The position numbers and the translations under genes are program-made. 31,096 nucleotides of DNA, from positions 1 to 31,096 of the forward strand of contig JBNKDG010000015.1 in NCBI GenBank assembly GCA_050288165.1. Direction: 5' to 3'. This document shows, piece after piece, positions 1 to 8,704 of this stretch. The notes beneath the pieces are model-generated. The model was given only the letters and a program-made list of their open reading frames with translations. It was not told the origin of the DNA and ran no database searches. The DNA comes from JAPHTQ01 sp050288165. GTDB lineage: Bacteria > Pseudomonadota > Gammaproteobacteria > Thiohalomonadales > Thiohalomonadaceae. The number at the start of each line of letters is the position of its first letter. Position 1 is the stretch's first letter.

Positions 1-70
1 TCACGCTTTGCCATTGGACACCTCCCAAGGGTATTATCCCCTAAAGTTGGTGTCCGTTTTATCCGGGGCA
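1..70 (-). mobile_element. Left end of an IS element (IS3-like), running off the window
   Basis: Read on the minus strand from position 70, the sequence starts TGCCCCGGATAAAACGGACA, like the TG-starting terminal repeat of IS3-type elements. A 7-bp inverted pair follows (GGTGTCC at 49-55, GGACACC at 16-22). A start codon at 14-12, preceded by a GGGAGG ribosome site, opens a reading frame M-A-K-R that leaves the window, as expected for a transposase OrfA. The family is inferred from layout only, since no transposase domain is visible. Confidence 0.45.
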
Positions 71-108
71 TGCCAGAGCCCTTAAACGACTTCCCCACGT
101 CACGCATG

Positions 109-378
109 CTAATCAATTACAACATCAATTATTTCACCGCCTAACTTACTCGATACCTTTTTACACATACAGTTCTCACCGACACCCGCTCTATTATTTG
201 GTGTGTAATGCTCAAATTCATGGCCTGAAGTTACACATGCTGTCTTACACTTATGCAACCTGACTGACTGGTGGGTAAACAGATACAAAACGACAATCAC
301 TGTCGCTGGAATAAATATCCATTTGTATATCCACCACTCAGAATCTACTGGCTCGCGTTTAAAAGGAGGAAAAACCAT
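109..378 (-). CDS. Small single-pass membrane protein, unknown function
   Basis: This 89-residue ORF is not a family I recognise. One hydrophobic helix at about residues 16-35 (rich in W, I, V, L) follows a short charged N-terminus. The C-terminal half is polar with four cysteines (about 44, 48, 70, 72), which would suit a periplasmic disulfide or metal-binding tail. No clear Shine-Dalgarno precedes the ATG. It lies between an IS-like end and the cytochrome b561 gene, so it could be a recent arrival. That it is expressed is inference from length and plausible membrane topology. Confidence 0.45.
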   Translation of the reverse strand: MVFPPFKREPVDSEWWIYKWIFIPATVIVVLYLFTHQSVRLHKCKTACVTSGHEFEHYTPNNRAGVGENCMCKKVSSKLGGEIIDVVID

Positions 379-538
379 CGTTATCTGTTAAAGCTGTCTC
401 TTGGGTTAAACGGCAAGAAAGATATTCGTGGATATAAATACAGCACATCCCTTGCCCGGTGATTCCTGTTTCGTTTGTATCACTGACGCCTTTGGTTCGC
501 AACTTATAACCCATTCCCGAGGATATATCTCGGTTTTA

Positions 539-1111
539 TTATATACTGCTATCGTCCTTGCGTATGCTGAAGATAGCGCCAAAGACATTGTCGCCAGAGA
601 GTTGATGAATGACGGCAAAGATGACGTGACCATAAAGATAGAGCCACAACATCTCGCCAAAGAATTTATGCTGCAGTGTATAGCGAGTGAAAGCGATGGG
701 GTCTTCGGGTGGCCCAACATGGCCAGGCGGGATCATGGCAAACATGATGATGCCGGTTAGGGCACAACCTGTCAGGGCAAGAATGCCGAGGCCGTGGACG
801 AAACTGGAAAGACCGATGCGGCGTCCGCTAACGGGAAGCTTCCGCTGAAAGAGTCCTTTCAACTCTCGCCCTATTTCGCCTCGTGATTCCTTGCCCCAGG
901 GGAAGAGGATTTTGAAGTCGTAGATGGCGTAGCTGTAGAGCCAGAACAGCAGCACTACCGCTGCGGCGATGGCGCCGATGATGCGGTGGTAGGGGAAGAG
1001 GTATTGCGTGCCCGGGTCGGACATCCAGATACTGCTCACTTGCTGGAACACAACGGTGATCGACATTGCCCAGTGGATCAGGCGTGTATTTTTATCCCAA
1101 CTATTTTGCAT
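539..1111 (-). CDS. Cytochrome b561 family protein
   Basis: A 190-residue membrane protein of the bacterial di-haem cytochrome b561 type, which passes electrons between quinones and periplasmic partners in the inner membrane. The N-terminus has the family pattern (RLIHWAMS) with a helix-1 histidine. Further histidines sit in predicted helices (PYHRIIGA, SSFVHGLG, QHKFFGEMLW, YGHVIFAVIHQ), fitting four transmembrane helices with axial haem ligands. I chose the ATG at 1111 because GGGAG lies 7 nt upstream; an in-frame TTG at 1147 would overlap the SLAC1-like gene by 4 nt but lacks such a site. It follows that gene closely and is probably cotranscribed. The electron donor is not evident. Confidence 0.85.
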   Translation of the reverse strand: MQNSWDKNTRLIHWAMSITVVFQQVSSIWMSDPGTQYLFPYHRIIGAIAAAVVLLFWLYSYAIYDFKILFPWGKESRGEIGRELKGLFQRKLPVSGRRIGLSSFVHGLGILALTGCALTGIIMFAMIPPGHVGPPEDPIAFTRYTLQHKFFGEMLWLYLYGHVIFAVIHQLSGDNVFGAIFSIRKDDSSI

Positions 1112-1143
1112 CACAAAACTCCCATCTACCGCTATGCCGGGAA

Positions 1144-2100
1144 TCAATCTTCATCCAGACAGATCTCACGTCGAGCAACCGCCAGCAGGGTGCGTCCAAG
1201 CAGCAGCACAAGTACCACGCTCAATATCGTCAGCAGCACCAGCGATAAGCCTTTGTAGAAAGGCGTCGCCAGCGTCTGGTACATCAACATGCTGGCGAGG
1301 GTGATCGCGGCGAGAGGGAATGAGTAGGCCCACCAGGAGAGGAAAAACTTGAGGCGGGCAAAGCGCTGCACCTGAGTAAACAAAAACAGCGTCAGGAACA
1401 GGCCGAAGTAGTAGAGAATGCGTGCCAGTGAATCGAGTTCACCGGTCAGTTTCATATAGGAGAGGAAACCGACCGCAGGCGGTGCGATCAGGATGAAAAA
1501 GGTCGGCACCAGTTTGCCCGGCAACGGCGCATGAAAGATCACCCGGTAGAAAATAATCGTCATTAACACCAGCCAGAACACCAGGCCGATGCTGTAGAAG
1601 AACCACGAGATTTCGGTGTAGCCGTGCGCAACCCCGGCGATCGGCACCAGGATGTTACCGACGATGGGAATAAACCAGGCGGGGTTCATGTGCTGGATCT
1701 GGAAGTGTTCGTGATTGATCCAGGCATTCAGGACATACAGGGTAAACAGCAGATGAAGCGCCGTCCCCACCATCCACAACGCCTGCGACAAACCGTGCGC
1801 GGCATGCAGGGTGGCGATGGAGAGCAGAATCAGGCTGATCGAAATGGTGGGAAAGAAACTGAGTTTGATTGGATGGTGTAGTTCTTTTACTACCGCCGCA
1901 CGATAGCGCATCAGTTTCAGGCCGTAGATACCGAGCAGTAGAACGAACAGCGTTGCGGTGAGCAGCACCAGATAGGGGCTAATGGAAAAACCGATCTTGA
2001 ACACCGCCTCCGCCTTCTCCCAGGCGATAGTCAGACCGGAGAGGCCCATGACGGTGGCAAACCAGGAGATCGGAAAATGCGCCAGGCGTGATTGATTCAT
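1144..2100 (-). CDS. SLAC1/TehA-type anion channel family (TDT) membrane protein
   Basis: A 318-residue, highly hydrophobic protein with about ten predicted transmembrane helices. The N-terminal pattern HFPISWFATVMGLSGL is typical of the SLAC1/TehA/TDT family, which includes plant anion channels, bacterial TehA and C4-dicarboxylate or sulfite exporters. The family moves small anions across the inner membrane; the substrate here cannot be read from sequence. The start has GAGGAA 5 nt upstream. The gene is followed within 32 nt by the cytochrome b561-like gene, suggesting an operon; a link between anion export and a redox protein is only a guess. It diverges from the DedA-PAP2 gene across a 180-bp AT-rich spacer. 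Confidence 0.88.
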   Translation of the reverse strand: MNQSRLAHFPISWFATVMGLSGLTIAWEKAEAVFKIGFSISPYLVLLTATLFVLLLGIYGLKLMRYRAAVVKELHHPIKLSFFPTISISLILLSIATLHAAHGLSQALWMVGTALHLLFTLYVLNAWINHEHFQIQHMNPAWFIPIVGNILVPIAGVAHGYTEISWFFYSIGLVFWLVLMTIIFYRVIFHAPLPGKLVPTFFILIAPPAVGFLSYMKLTGELDSLARILYYFGLFLTLFLFTQVQRFARLKFFLSWWAYSFPLAAITLASMLMYQTLATPFYKGLSLVLLTILSVVLVLLLGRTLLAVARREICLDED

Positions 2101-2280
2101 GCTTGTTCCTCGCTGTTTGTCCCTGACGTTTAATCAGGAGATATCCACCCCTCAAACCATTAGGGAATGCTAATATACATCCCGCACCAAATAAACACTT
2201 ATATACCTCACTACCAATAATTTGTTTTGTGCCAAGCAGGTTCGTGGCAAGACTTTCACCCCATCACGTACACTAGCGCC

Positions 2281-4290
2281 ATGGATACGGTCGACATCGT
2301 CTTTAGCTGGATTAGCGCCAACCCCGCCTGGGCGGGGTTCATCGTATTCCTTGTTGCTTTCTTCGAATCGCTGGCGCTGGTGGGGCTGGTACTACCGGGT
2401 GCGGTGATGATGTTCGGCATCGGCGCGCTGGTCGGTAGTGGCGTGATGCCGTTGTGGCCGACCTTGATCTGGGCCGCAGCCGGGGCGATCGCCGGAGACG
2501 GGATCAGTTTCTGGCTGGGCCGTACCCTGCACATGCGGATTAAAACGATCTGGCCGCTGCGTACCCATCCTGAGTTGATCGCCAGTGCCACCCACTTTTT
2601 CCATCGCCACGGCGGCAAGAGTATTCTGTTCGGCCGCTTCATCGGTCCGATCCGCCCGGTCATTCCCGCGGTGGCAGGGATGCTGGAGATGGAACCGCGA
2701 CGCTTTCTCGCCTTTAACATCGTCTCCGGCATTCTCTGGGCGCCGGTCTACGTCTTCCCCGGCATCCTCTTCGCCGCTTCGCTGGGCCTTGCCGCCGAGG
2801 TCACCTCACGGCTGGCGGTCGTGCTCGGCACTGTCGGCGGCACGCTGCTGATCGCACTGTGGTTGCTGCGTATTCTGTTTAACCGCGTACATCGTTACGC
2901 CTATCCGCTGATTCAGCGCACCCTCGCCTGGGCCAATTTGCATCCGCGTATGGGACACATCCCGGCATCGTTGCTCGATCCGGATCGACCGGAGGCACGT
3001 GGCCTGACCCTGCTCGCATTTCTGTTGCTGCTCACCACGACGTTGTTCGCCCTGGTGGCACACGCCAGCGGTTCGTCGGGACTGCTGTTCAATCTCGACC
3101 GCTATCTGCACATCGCCTCGACCTCGTTGCGCACACCGTTGATGGATAATCTGTTTGTCTCACTGGCACAGCTCTCCGACTGGCAGGTGTTATTGCCGGT
3201 TTCGCTGGCGGTGTTCGCCTGGCTCTGGCGCTGCTGCAATCATCATGCGGCAAAGCACTGGCTGGCGGCGGTCGGTATCGGCGCACTGCTCAGTCTCAAC
3301 CTGTTGTGGCTGGAAGGCGCGGAAAACACGATCTTCCCGGTGCCGTTGCACAGCGGTCAGTTGATGACCGCGCTGGCAGTCTACGGTTTTCTCGCCATCA
3401 TCATCGCCCGCGAATTTCCGGAACAACGGCGCTGGCCGATCTACGCGCTGGTTACCGTGCTGCTGCTGGGCGTTGCGATGGCGCGGCTCTATCTCGGCGC
3501 ATCGCGTCTTACCGGCGTAATGGGCGCACTGACTTTGGGTGGCGCCTGGATATCGCTGCTCGGTATCGCCTATCGCCACCATCCGGCGGAACGGGTGCAA
3601 CCAGCGGGACTGGCGGGTATCGCAACACTGGTGCTGCTGATCGCGGCAGGCTGGCATGGCCTGCAAAATCATCAGACGATGTTGCAACGCTACACCACCG
3701 CACCGCTGGAGATCGTCACCAGCCGCGACGACTGGCTGGCGGAACGCTGGCTGGAATTGCCTGCCTATCGCGATGACCTGCGCGGTATTCACAACCATCC
3801 GCTCGATCTGCAATACGCCGATGATCTGCAGACGCTGGAGCAATACCTGTTGCAACGCGGCTGGTACAAACCGCGTGAGGTAACCGCGCTTAACTGGCTG
3901 GTCTGGCTTGCCGCCGATACGCTGCTGCAACAGATCCCGGTGTTGCCGCAGGTACACAACGGTAGCAGCGAAGTGCTGTTACTGGTGAAGGAAGAGAAAG
4001 AGAAAAAACAGTGGCTGGCGCTGCGCTTCTGGCCTTCCGGTTACCGGCTGGAGGAGAACGATCAACCGCTGTGGATCGGTAGCGTCGGTCTGTTGCAACC
4101 GACCGAAACCGCGGGCATGCACGTGCCGCGCACACAGACCGATTTCAATCGACCGTTGCAACAACTGCTGGCGGATCTATCGGAGTGGTCGATGAAACAA
4201 CGGCGCAGGAAAAGTGATCTGAAGGGATGGACGGGTGAAGTGATCTTGCTAGAGACTAATCTTTTGACTCAGCAGCCAATAACCCACTAA
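2281..4290 (+). CDS. DedA-PAP2-LssY_C fusion membrane protein with degenerate PAP2 domain
   Basis: A 669-residue three-part protein. Residues about 15-200 are a DedA/DedA-like domain with the family residues E29, P39-G40, D73 and GRF-GPIRP (119-126); DedA proteins act as lipid (undecaprenyl phosphate) transporters or flippases. Residues about 240-430 align in layout with a PAP2 lipid phosphatase, and about 460-640 resemble the LssY C-terminal domain. All three PAP2 catalytic motifs are altered: no K-x6-RP motif, SGQ (358-360) instead of SGH, and AR-x5-S-x3-G (401-412) instead of SR-x5-H-x3-D. Phosphatase activity is therefore unlikely. The ATG at 2281 fits the DedA N-terminus; an 18-residue upstream extension exists but is not hydrophobic. 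The 3' end overlaps the convergent LON-domain gene by 35 bp. Confidence 0.9.
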   Translation: MDTVDIVFSWISANPAWAGFIVFLVAFFESLALVGLVLPGAVMMFGIGALVGSGVMPLWPTLIWAAAGAIAGDGISFWLGRTLHMRIKTIWPLRTHPELIASATHFFHRHGGKSILFGRFIGPIRPVIPAVAGMLEMEPRRFLAFNIVSGILWAPVYVFPGILFAASLGLAAEVTSRLAVVLGTVGGTLLIALWLLRILFNRVHRYAYPLIQRTLAWANLHPRMGHIPASLLDPDRPEARGLTLLAFLLLLTTTLFALVAHASGSSGLLFNLDRYLHIASTSLRTPLMDNLFVSLAQLSDWQVLLPVSLAVFAWLWRCCNHHAAKHWLAAVGIGALLSLNLLWLEGAENTIFPVPLHSGQLMTALAVYGFLAIIIAREFPEQRRWPIYALVTVLLLGVAMARLYLGASRLTGVMGALTLGGAWISLLGIAYRHHPAERVQPAGLAGIATLVLLIAAGWHGLQNHQTMLQRYTTAPLEIVTSRDDWLAERWLELPAYRDDLRGIHNHPLDLQYADDLQTLEQYLLQRGWYKPREVTALNWLVWLAADTLLQQIPVLPQVHNGSSEVLLLVKEEKEKKQWLALRFWPSGYRLEENDQPLWIGSVGLLQPTETAGMHVPRTQTDFNRPLQQLLADLSEWSMKQRRRKSDLKGWTGEVILLETNLLTQQPITH

Positions 4291-4843
4291 GCATCTCCAA
4301 CCGCTGCATCGGTCCATCCATCTGCAACAGCCGCTGTTTCAACGCCAATTCCAGCGGCAACAGTTCGACCAGGCGACCGGTGACCCAGGCAACATCATCG
4401 TAATGGCGCGGCAGGGTGATGTAGGGATGGGAAAGATCATCGAGGATGCGTTGCAGCATTGAAGCCATGTGACGGTATTCGCCGGGCAGCGTTATCGACT
4501 CTTCTTCCGGCAACATTTCCACCTCGGCAATGCGCAACTGATTCTCCTGCACACTGCTGTCGAGAATACGGAAACGCTGTTCACCGCGAACGGTGATACC
4601 GAGCAGACCGTCCTTGCGCTGTTCCCAGTAGCTGATCCCCACCAGGGTACCGACGCCATAAACTTCTGCGGCGGGGCCAACCTCCTGTCCTTCACGGATC
4701 AGCGCCACGCCGAAACCGCTCTCCTCGCGCAGGCAACGACAGACCATATCGAGATAACGGGGTTCAAAGATGCGCAGTGCCAGCGGACCGCCCGGTAACA
4801 GTACCGAGTGCAGGGGGAAGATGGGCAACGTGCGCCGTGACAC
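4256..4843 (-). CDS. LON substrate-binding domain protein (Lon N-terminal domain only)
   Basis: A 195-residue protein made only of the Lon protease N-terminal (PUA-like) domain, without ATPase or protease parts. The opening RTLPIFPLHSVLLPGGPLAL, then IFEPRYLDMV and FGVALI, are the standard signature. These stand-alone proteins are widespread beside ubiX and mpl in gammaproteobacteria, but their role is not settled; substrate recognition or adaptor work is usually proposed. The GTG at 4843 is preferred because GGGGAG lies 9 nt upstream and the length then matches the family; a longer frame from 4915 would run deep into ubiX. It begins directly after the ubiX stop, so the two are probably translated together. 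Confidence 0.88.
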   Translation of the reverse strand: MSRRTLPIFPLHSVLLPGGPLALRIFEPRYLDMVCRCLREESGFGVALIREGQEVGPAAEVYGVGTLVGISYWEQRKDGLLGITVRGEQRFRILDSSVQENQLRIAEVEMLPEEESITLPGEYRHMASMLQRILDDLSHPYITLPRHYDDVAWVTGRLVELLPLELALKQRLLQMDGPMQRLEMLSGLLAAESKD

Positions 4844-4844
4844 G

Positions 4845-5459
4845 CTAGTCGACTCCCCAGCGCGGCGCGAGTTTCTGTTGAATGTTGAGGTGATCGAGAA
4901 TCCGCGCCACCACAAAATCGACCATCGCCTCCACCGACTGCGGCTGGTGATAAAAGCCGGGGCTGGCAGGCATGATGGTCACATCCAGTTGCGCCAGTTT
5001 GAGCATGTGTTCCAGATGGATCGCCGACAACGGCATTTCGCGCGGCACCAGAATTAATTGTCGCCGCTCCTTGATCATCACATCCGCAGCGCGTTCGATC
5101 AGGTTATTGCTGGCGCCGGTGGCGATCGCCGAAAGCGATCCGGAAGAACAGGGACAGACCACCATCGATCTCGGCGCGGCGGAGCCGCTGGCCACCGGGG
5201 CGAACCACTCCTGCTCGCCGAACACCTGCAACAGCTTTTTATCGGTGCCGAAGCGCTGGCTGAAAAAATCGGCCACCGCTTCCGGTTCCTGCGGCAGTTC
5301 GATATCGCTCTCCGCCTTCAGCACCACCCGCGCCGCCGGGGAGATCATCAGGTAAACGCCAACACCGCCGCGCAACAACTGCTCCAGCAGGCGCAGGCCG
5401 TAAGGGGCACCGGAAGCGCCGGTGATGGCAAGGGAGATAACGTCAGCAGGTTTGGACAT
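4845..5459 (-). CDS. ubiX: Flavin prenyltransferase UbiX
   Basis: A 204-residue UbiX, which joins dimethylallyl phosphate to FMN to make prenylated FMN, the cofactor of the UbiD decarboxylase in ubiquinone synthesis. Visible signatures are the N-terminal flavin-binding AITGASGAPYGLRLLE, VVCPCSSGSLSAIATGASNNL with the conserved CPCS-T-A-A-like loop, the LILVPREMPLSAIHLEHML block and the late PASPGFYHQP. The ATG at 5459 is used; a TTG at 5465 is two codons upstream and neither has a strong ribosome site. The gene lies between mpl (61-nt gap) and the LON-domain gene. No ubiD is in the window. Confidence 0.95.
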   Translation of the reverse strand: MSKPADVISLAITGASGAPYGLRLLEQLLRGGVGVYLMISPAARVVLKAESDIELPQEPEAVADFFSQRFGTDKKLLQVFGEQEWFAPVASGSAAPRSMVVCPCSSGSLSAIATGASNNLIERAADVMIKERRQLILVPREMPLSAIHLEHMLKLAQLDVTIMPASPGFYHQPQSVEAMVDFVVARILDHLNIQQKLAPRWGVD

Positions 5460-5520
5460 AGGCAACTAAATGGAAATATGTGGATTTAGGATAGCCCTTC
5501 GCGGCGGCGAGGGGAAATAA

Positions 5521-6867
5521 TCAGCCCGCCTTCAGCCCATCCAGCAACTTGCCGTGGATGCCACCGAAGCCGCCGTTACTCATCACCAGCAGGTGATCAC
5601 CGGCCCTGGCCTCGGCGAGAACCGCTTTTAACAGCGTGTCGAAATCGTCGCAGACGGTAACGTTCTTCGCTGCATTGGCCGATAGTTCCCAGCCGAGCTC
5701 CTTCGGTGCGTAGATGAACGCGAGGTCCGCTGCCGCCAGTGACGGCAGCAAGGTGTCCTTGTGCACACCCATGCGCATGGTGTTGGAGCGTGGTTCGAGT
5801 ACCGCGAGGATGCGCGCGCCGCCGACCTTCTTGCGCAGGCCATCGATGGTGGTGGCGATGGCGGTGGGATGGTGGGCAAAGTCGTCGTAGACGGTCACGC
5901 CGCCCACTTCGCCGCGCACCTCCATGCGCCGTTTGACGTTCTGGAATTGCGCCAATGCCTCGATCGCCTGCGCCGCCGGAATCCCGGAATGGCGTGCCGC
6001 ACCGATGGCGGCGAGGGCGTTATTGACGTTGTGTTCGCCGAGCAGCGACCACTCGACCACACCCTGCGGCGTGCCGTTCCAGCTCACCTCGAAACGGCTA
6101 CCGTCGTCGGCGAGCAGTTTGCGGCTCCAGCCAGAATCGCCGCCGAAAGTTTCCATCGGAGTCCAGCAACCCATCTTCAATACTTCTTTCAGATTGGCAT
6201 CGTTGGCCGGTGAGAGGATCAACCCTTCGCCAGGGACGGTGCGCACCAGATGATGGAACTGGCGTTGAATCGCCGCCAGGTCGGGAAAAATATCGGCGTG
6301 GTCGTACTCCAGGTTATTCATGATCAGGGTACGCGGCCGGTAGTGAACGAACTTGGAACGCTTGTCGAAGAAGGCGGTATCGTACTCGTCCGCCTCGACG
6401 ACAAAGAAAGGGGTCTCGCCGCGACGTGCGGAGAGGCCGAAATTCTGTGGAATGCCGCCGATCAGGAAACCCGGTTTCAGTCCGGCGTACTCCAGAATCC
6501 AGGCCAGCATTGAGGCTGTAGTAGTCTTGCCGTGAGTCCCGGCCACACCCAGCACCCAGCAACCGCCCAGCAGGTTATCGCTAAGCCACTGCGCGCCGGA
6601 GGTATAGGGCAGATTACGATTGAGCACATACTCCACCGCCGGATTGCCGCGGGAGAGGGCGTTGCCAATCACCACCATGTCGACATCAGCGGGGATCGCC
6701 TGCGGCTCGTAACCTTCGTGCAGGGTAATCCCCTGCTCTTCCAGTTGCGTGCTCATCGGCGGGTAGACCCCGGCATCCTGACCGCTGACCTCATGGCCCA
6801 ACGAACGGGCCAATAGCGCCACGCCGCCCATGAAAGTGCCGCAGATACCGAGAATGTGAATCTTCAT
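5521..6867 (-). CDS. mpl: Mpl, UDP-MurNAc:L-Ala-gamma-D-Glu-meso-DAP ligase
   Basis: A 448-residue Mur-ligase family enzyme of peptidoglycan recycling. It attaches the salvaged tripeptide L-Ala-gamma-D-Glu-meso-DAP to UDP-MurNAc in the cytoplasm using ATP. The N-terminal nucleotide-binding start MKIHILGICGTFMGG is typical of Mpl rather than MurC. The ATP loop GTHGKTTT is at residues 110-117, VVEADEYDTAFFDKRSKF follows, and the C-terminal domain has YDDFAHHPTAI and LEPRSNTMRMG. The length equals the family norm. Its ATG overlaps the stop of the upstream membrane protein gene in an ATGA arrangement, so translation is probably coupled. Confidence 0.96.
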   Translation of the reverse strand: MKIHILGICGTFMGGVALLARSLGHEVSGQDAGVYPPMSTQLEEQGITLHEGYEPQAIPADVDMVVIGNALSRGNPAVEYVLNRNLPYTSGAQWLSDNLLGGCWVLGVAGTHGKTTTASMLAWILEYAGLKPGFLIGGIPQNFGLSARRGETPFFVVEADEYDTAFFDKRSKFVHYRPRTLIMNNLEYDHADIFPDLAAIQRQFHHLVRTVPGEGLILSPANDANLKEVLKMGCWTPMETFGGDSGWSRKLLADDGSRFEVSWNGTPQGVVEWSLLGEHNVNNALAAIGAARHSGIPAAQAIEALAQFQNVKRRMEVRGEVGGVTVYDDFAHHPTAIATTIDGLRKKVGGARILAVLEPRSNTMRMGVHKDTLLPSLAAADLAFIYAPKELGWELSANAAKNVTVCDDFDTLLKAVLAEARAGDHLLVMSNGGFGGIHGKLLDGLKAG

Positions 6868-7376
6868 ACGGGTGCCTCCAACGGCACGAGAAAACTGGTC
6901 AGGGCCATGGAGAGGATGATGTAGCCGACACCAAACAGCAGGCTGGCGCCCTGCCGCACCTCCAGTGCATGGCGGAAAATATGCGCGGCGATGGCGACGT
7001 TCCAGCCGATCAACAGCAACCAGAACATCGCGGCCATGGTCTGTGCGCCGCCGCCGAGATGAAGCAGTGCCAGCAACGGCAACATCATCAGCCCAAGCAA
7101 TACCTCACAACCGGCCAGGGCGCTGAGGGTCTGGGTCACCCGGCTATGACGATGGCGCAAAACCAGCAGGCCGTGAACTGTGGCCACCAGAATCAGGGTA
7201 CCGACCAGCCCGGAGAGCAGCGCACGATCCAGGGAAAAGGTATCGACCACCAGCACTACACCGAGCAGCCAGTGGACCGCCAGCACGACCAGCATTAGCT
7301 CACGCGAAGCGGGCAGAACCTGCGGCCCCTTACGCATCAGGGCGATCTGCCAGAAGACCTTGAACAGTGCTGCCAT
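6864..7376 (-). CDS. Unknown four-helix inner-membrane protein upstream of mpl
   Basis: A 170-residue protein I do not recognise. After a polar N-terminus it has about four hydrophobic helices (roughly residues 27-50, 53-70, 85-105, 110-130) and perhaps a fifth near the C-terminus (about 145-165). Several histidines lie close to helix ends, but no haem or metal motif is clear. The ATG at 7376 is preferred over an upstream TTG because a GGGGAAG/AGAGG ribosome site precedes it. It overlaps mpl by 4 nt (ATGA) and heads the mpl-ubiX-LON operon, which suggests but does not prove a cell-envelope role. Confidence 0.75.
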   Translation of the reverse strand: MAALFKVFWQIALMRKGPQVLPASRELMLVVLAVHWLLGVVLVVDTFSLDRALLSGLVGTLILVATVHGLLVLRHRHSRVTQTLSALAGCEVLLGLMMLPLLALLHLGGGAQTMAAMFWLLLIGWNVAIAAHIFRHALEVRQGASLLFGVGYIILSMALTSFLVPLEAPV

Positions 7377-7537
7377 GAACCTCTCTTCCCCAACCAAAAA
7401 TCGACAATATGCCCGGCATCATACCGTCCCGCCGTTCACCGCAACAACCGCCAATGCCGCAGTCTTGCGATGGTCTCCATATACTTCACGATCCACGTAG
7501 GGAATAATTGGCACTCGAATTAATCAGCAGAGAAACC

Positions 7538-8689
7538 ATGACCGCACTCTATATCGACACCCCCGAACAACTGGCCTCACTCTGCGAACAACTGCGTCGC
7601 CACGACTGGCTCACCCTCGACACCGAATTCCTGCGCGAGAAGACCTACCGCTCGCGCCTCTGCCTGTTGCAGGTAGCCAACCCGGAGGTGATCGCCTGTG
7701 TCGATCCACTGGCGCTGGACGATCTTTCGCCGCTGCTCGACGTGCTCTACGACACCTCCATCACCAAGGTGCTGCACGCGGCGCACCAGGACCTGGAGAT
7801 CCTTTTCGACCTGCGCGGAACGGCACCGTCACCGATCTTCGATACCCAGATCGCCGCCACCCTGCTCGGCCAGGGAGAGCAGATCGGCTACGGCAATCTG
7901 GTCAAGGCAGTGTTGGATATCGATCTGGACAAGGCCCACTCCCGCGCCGACTGGTGCCAGCGCCCGCTCGACGCAGCCCAGCTCGACTACGCCGCCGACG
8001 ATGTGCGCTACCTGCGCGACGTCTATCTGAAACAGCGCCAGCGACTGGAAGAACTGGGCCGGGAAAAGTGGCTGGAGAGCGACTTCGCCGAACTGAGCGA
8101 CCCGGCTCGCTATAGCAATCCGCCGGAAGAGGCGTGGCTGCGACTCAAGGGCAGCAACCGTCTCAAGGGCGTTCAACTGGCGGTGCTGCAGGCCGTGGCT
8201 GGCTGGCGTGAGGAACAGGCACAACAGAGCGACCGGCCGCGCCGCTGGATCATCAAGGACGAGGTACTGCTCGACATGGCCAAGCTGATGCCGCAGTCCC
8301 TCGACAAACTGCGCCGCATCCGTGGCCTAGAAGACGGCACGGTGCAACGCCACGGCGAGACCCTGCTGAAACTGATCGACGCCGCGCGCAAACTGCCGAA
8401 AGAACAGTGGCCCACAGCGAAAGAGGGTAAGCGCCTGCCGCCGCAAAAAGAACCCTTGGTGGACCTGCTGATGGCGCTGCTGCGCGAACGTTGCCGCGAA
8501 CAGAACATCAGCCCCGGCGCGGTGGGCGGCCGCCGCGAACTGGAGCTGTTGCTGCTCGGCGAGAAGGACATCCCACTGCTGCACGGCTGGCGTGCCGCCA
8601 TCGCCGGGAATGCGCTGCAACAGATGTTGGCGGGGGAACTGGCATTGATGGTGGAAAAGGGCCGCATTCAAATCATCGAACGGGAGTAA
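7538..8689 (+). CDS. rnd: Ribonuclease D
   Basis: A 383-residue DEDDy 3'-5' exoribonuclease that trims tRNA precursors and other small stable RNAs. The exonuclease motifs are clear: DTE at residues 28-30 (motif I), HQDLE with D85 (motif II) and Y151-x3-D155 (motif III). HRDC-type RNA-binding regions follow (about 205-285 and 310-375). Length is close to the 375 residues of E. coli RNase D. The ATG at 7538 aligns with the family start (MTALYIDTPEQL); an upstream in-frame TTG at 7508 is less likely. The gene is 15 nt ahead of the ClsB-like gene and diverges from the mpl operon. Confidence 0.95.
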   Translation: MTALYIDTPEQLASLCEQLRRHDWLTLDTEFLREKTYRSRLCLLQVANPEVIACVDPLALDDLSPLLDVLYDTSITKVLHAAHQDLEILFDLRGTAPSPIFDTQIAATLLGQGEQIGYGNLVKAVLDIDLDKAHSRADWCQRPLDAAQLDYAADDVRYLRDVYLKQRQRLEELGREKWLESDFAELSDPARYSNPPEEAWLRLKGSNRLKGVQLAVLQAVAGWREEQAQQSDRPRRWIIKDEVLLDMAKLMPQSLDKLRRIRGLEDGTVQRHGETLLKLIDAARKLPKEQWPTAKEGKRLPPQKEPLVDLLMALLRERCREQNISPGAVGGRRELELLLLGEKDIPLLHGWRAAIAGNALQQMLAGELALMVEKGRIQIIERE

Positions 8690-8704
8690 CGAACGGACGA
8701 AGCA

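Noticed and set aside
2256..2732. 158-residue minus-strand ORF inside the DedA gene
   Set aside because: Complement shadow of a well-supported coding region; no family signature.
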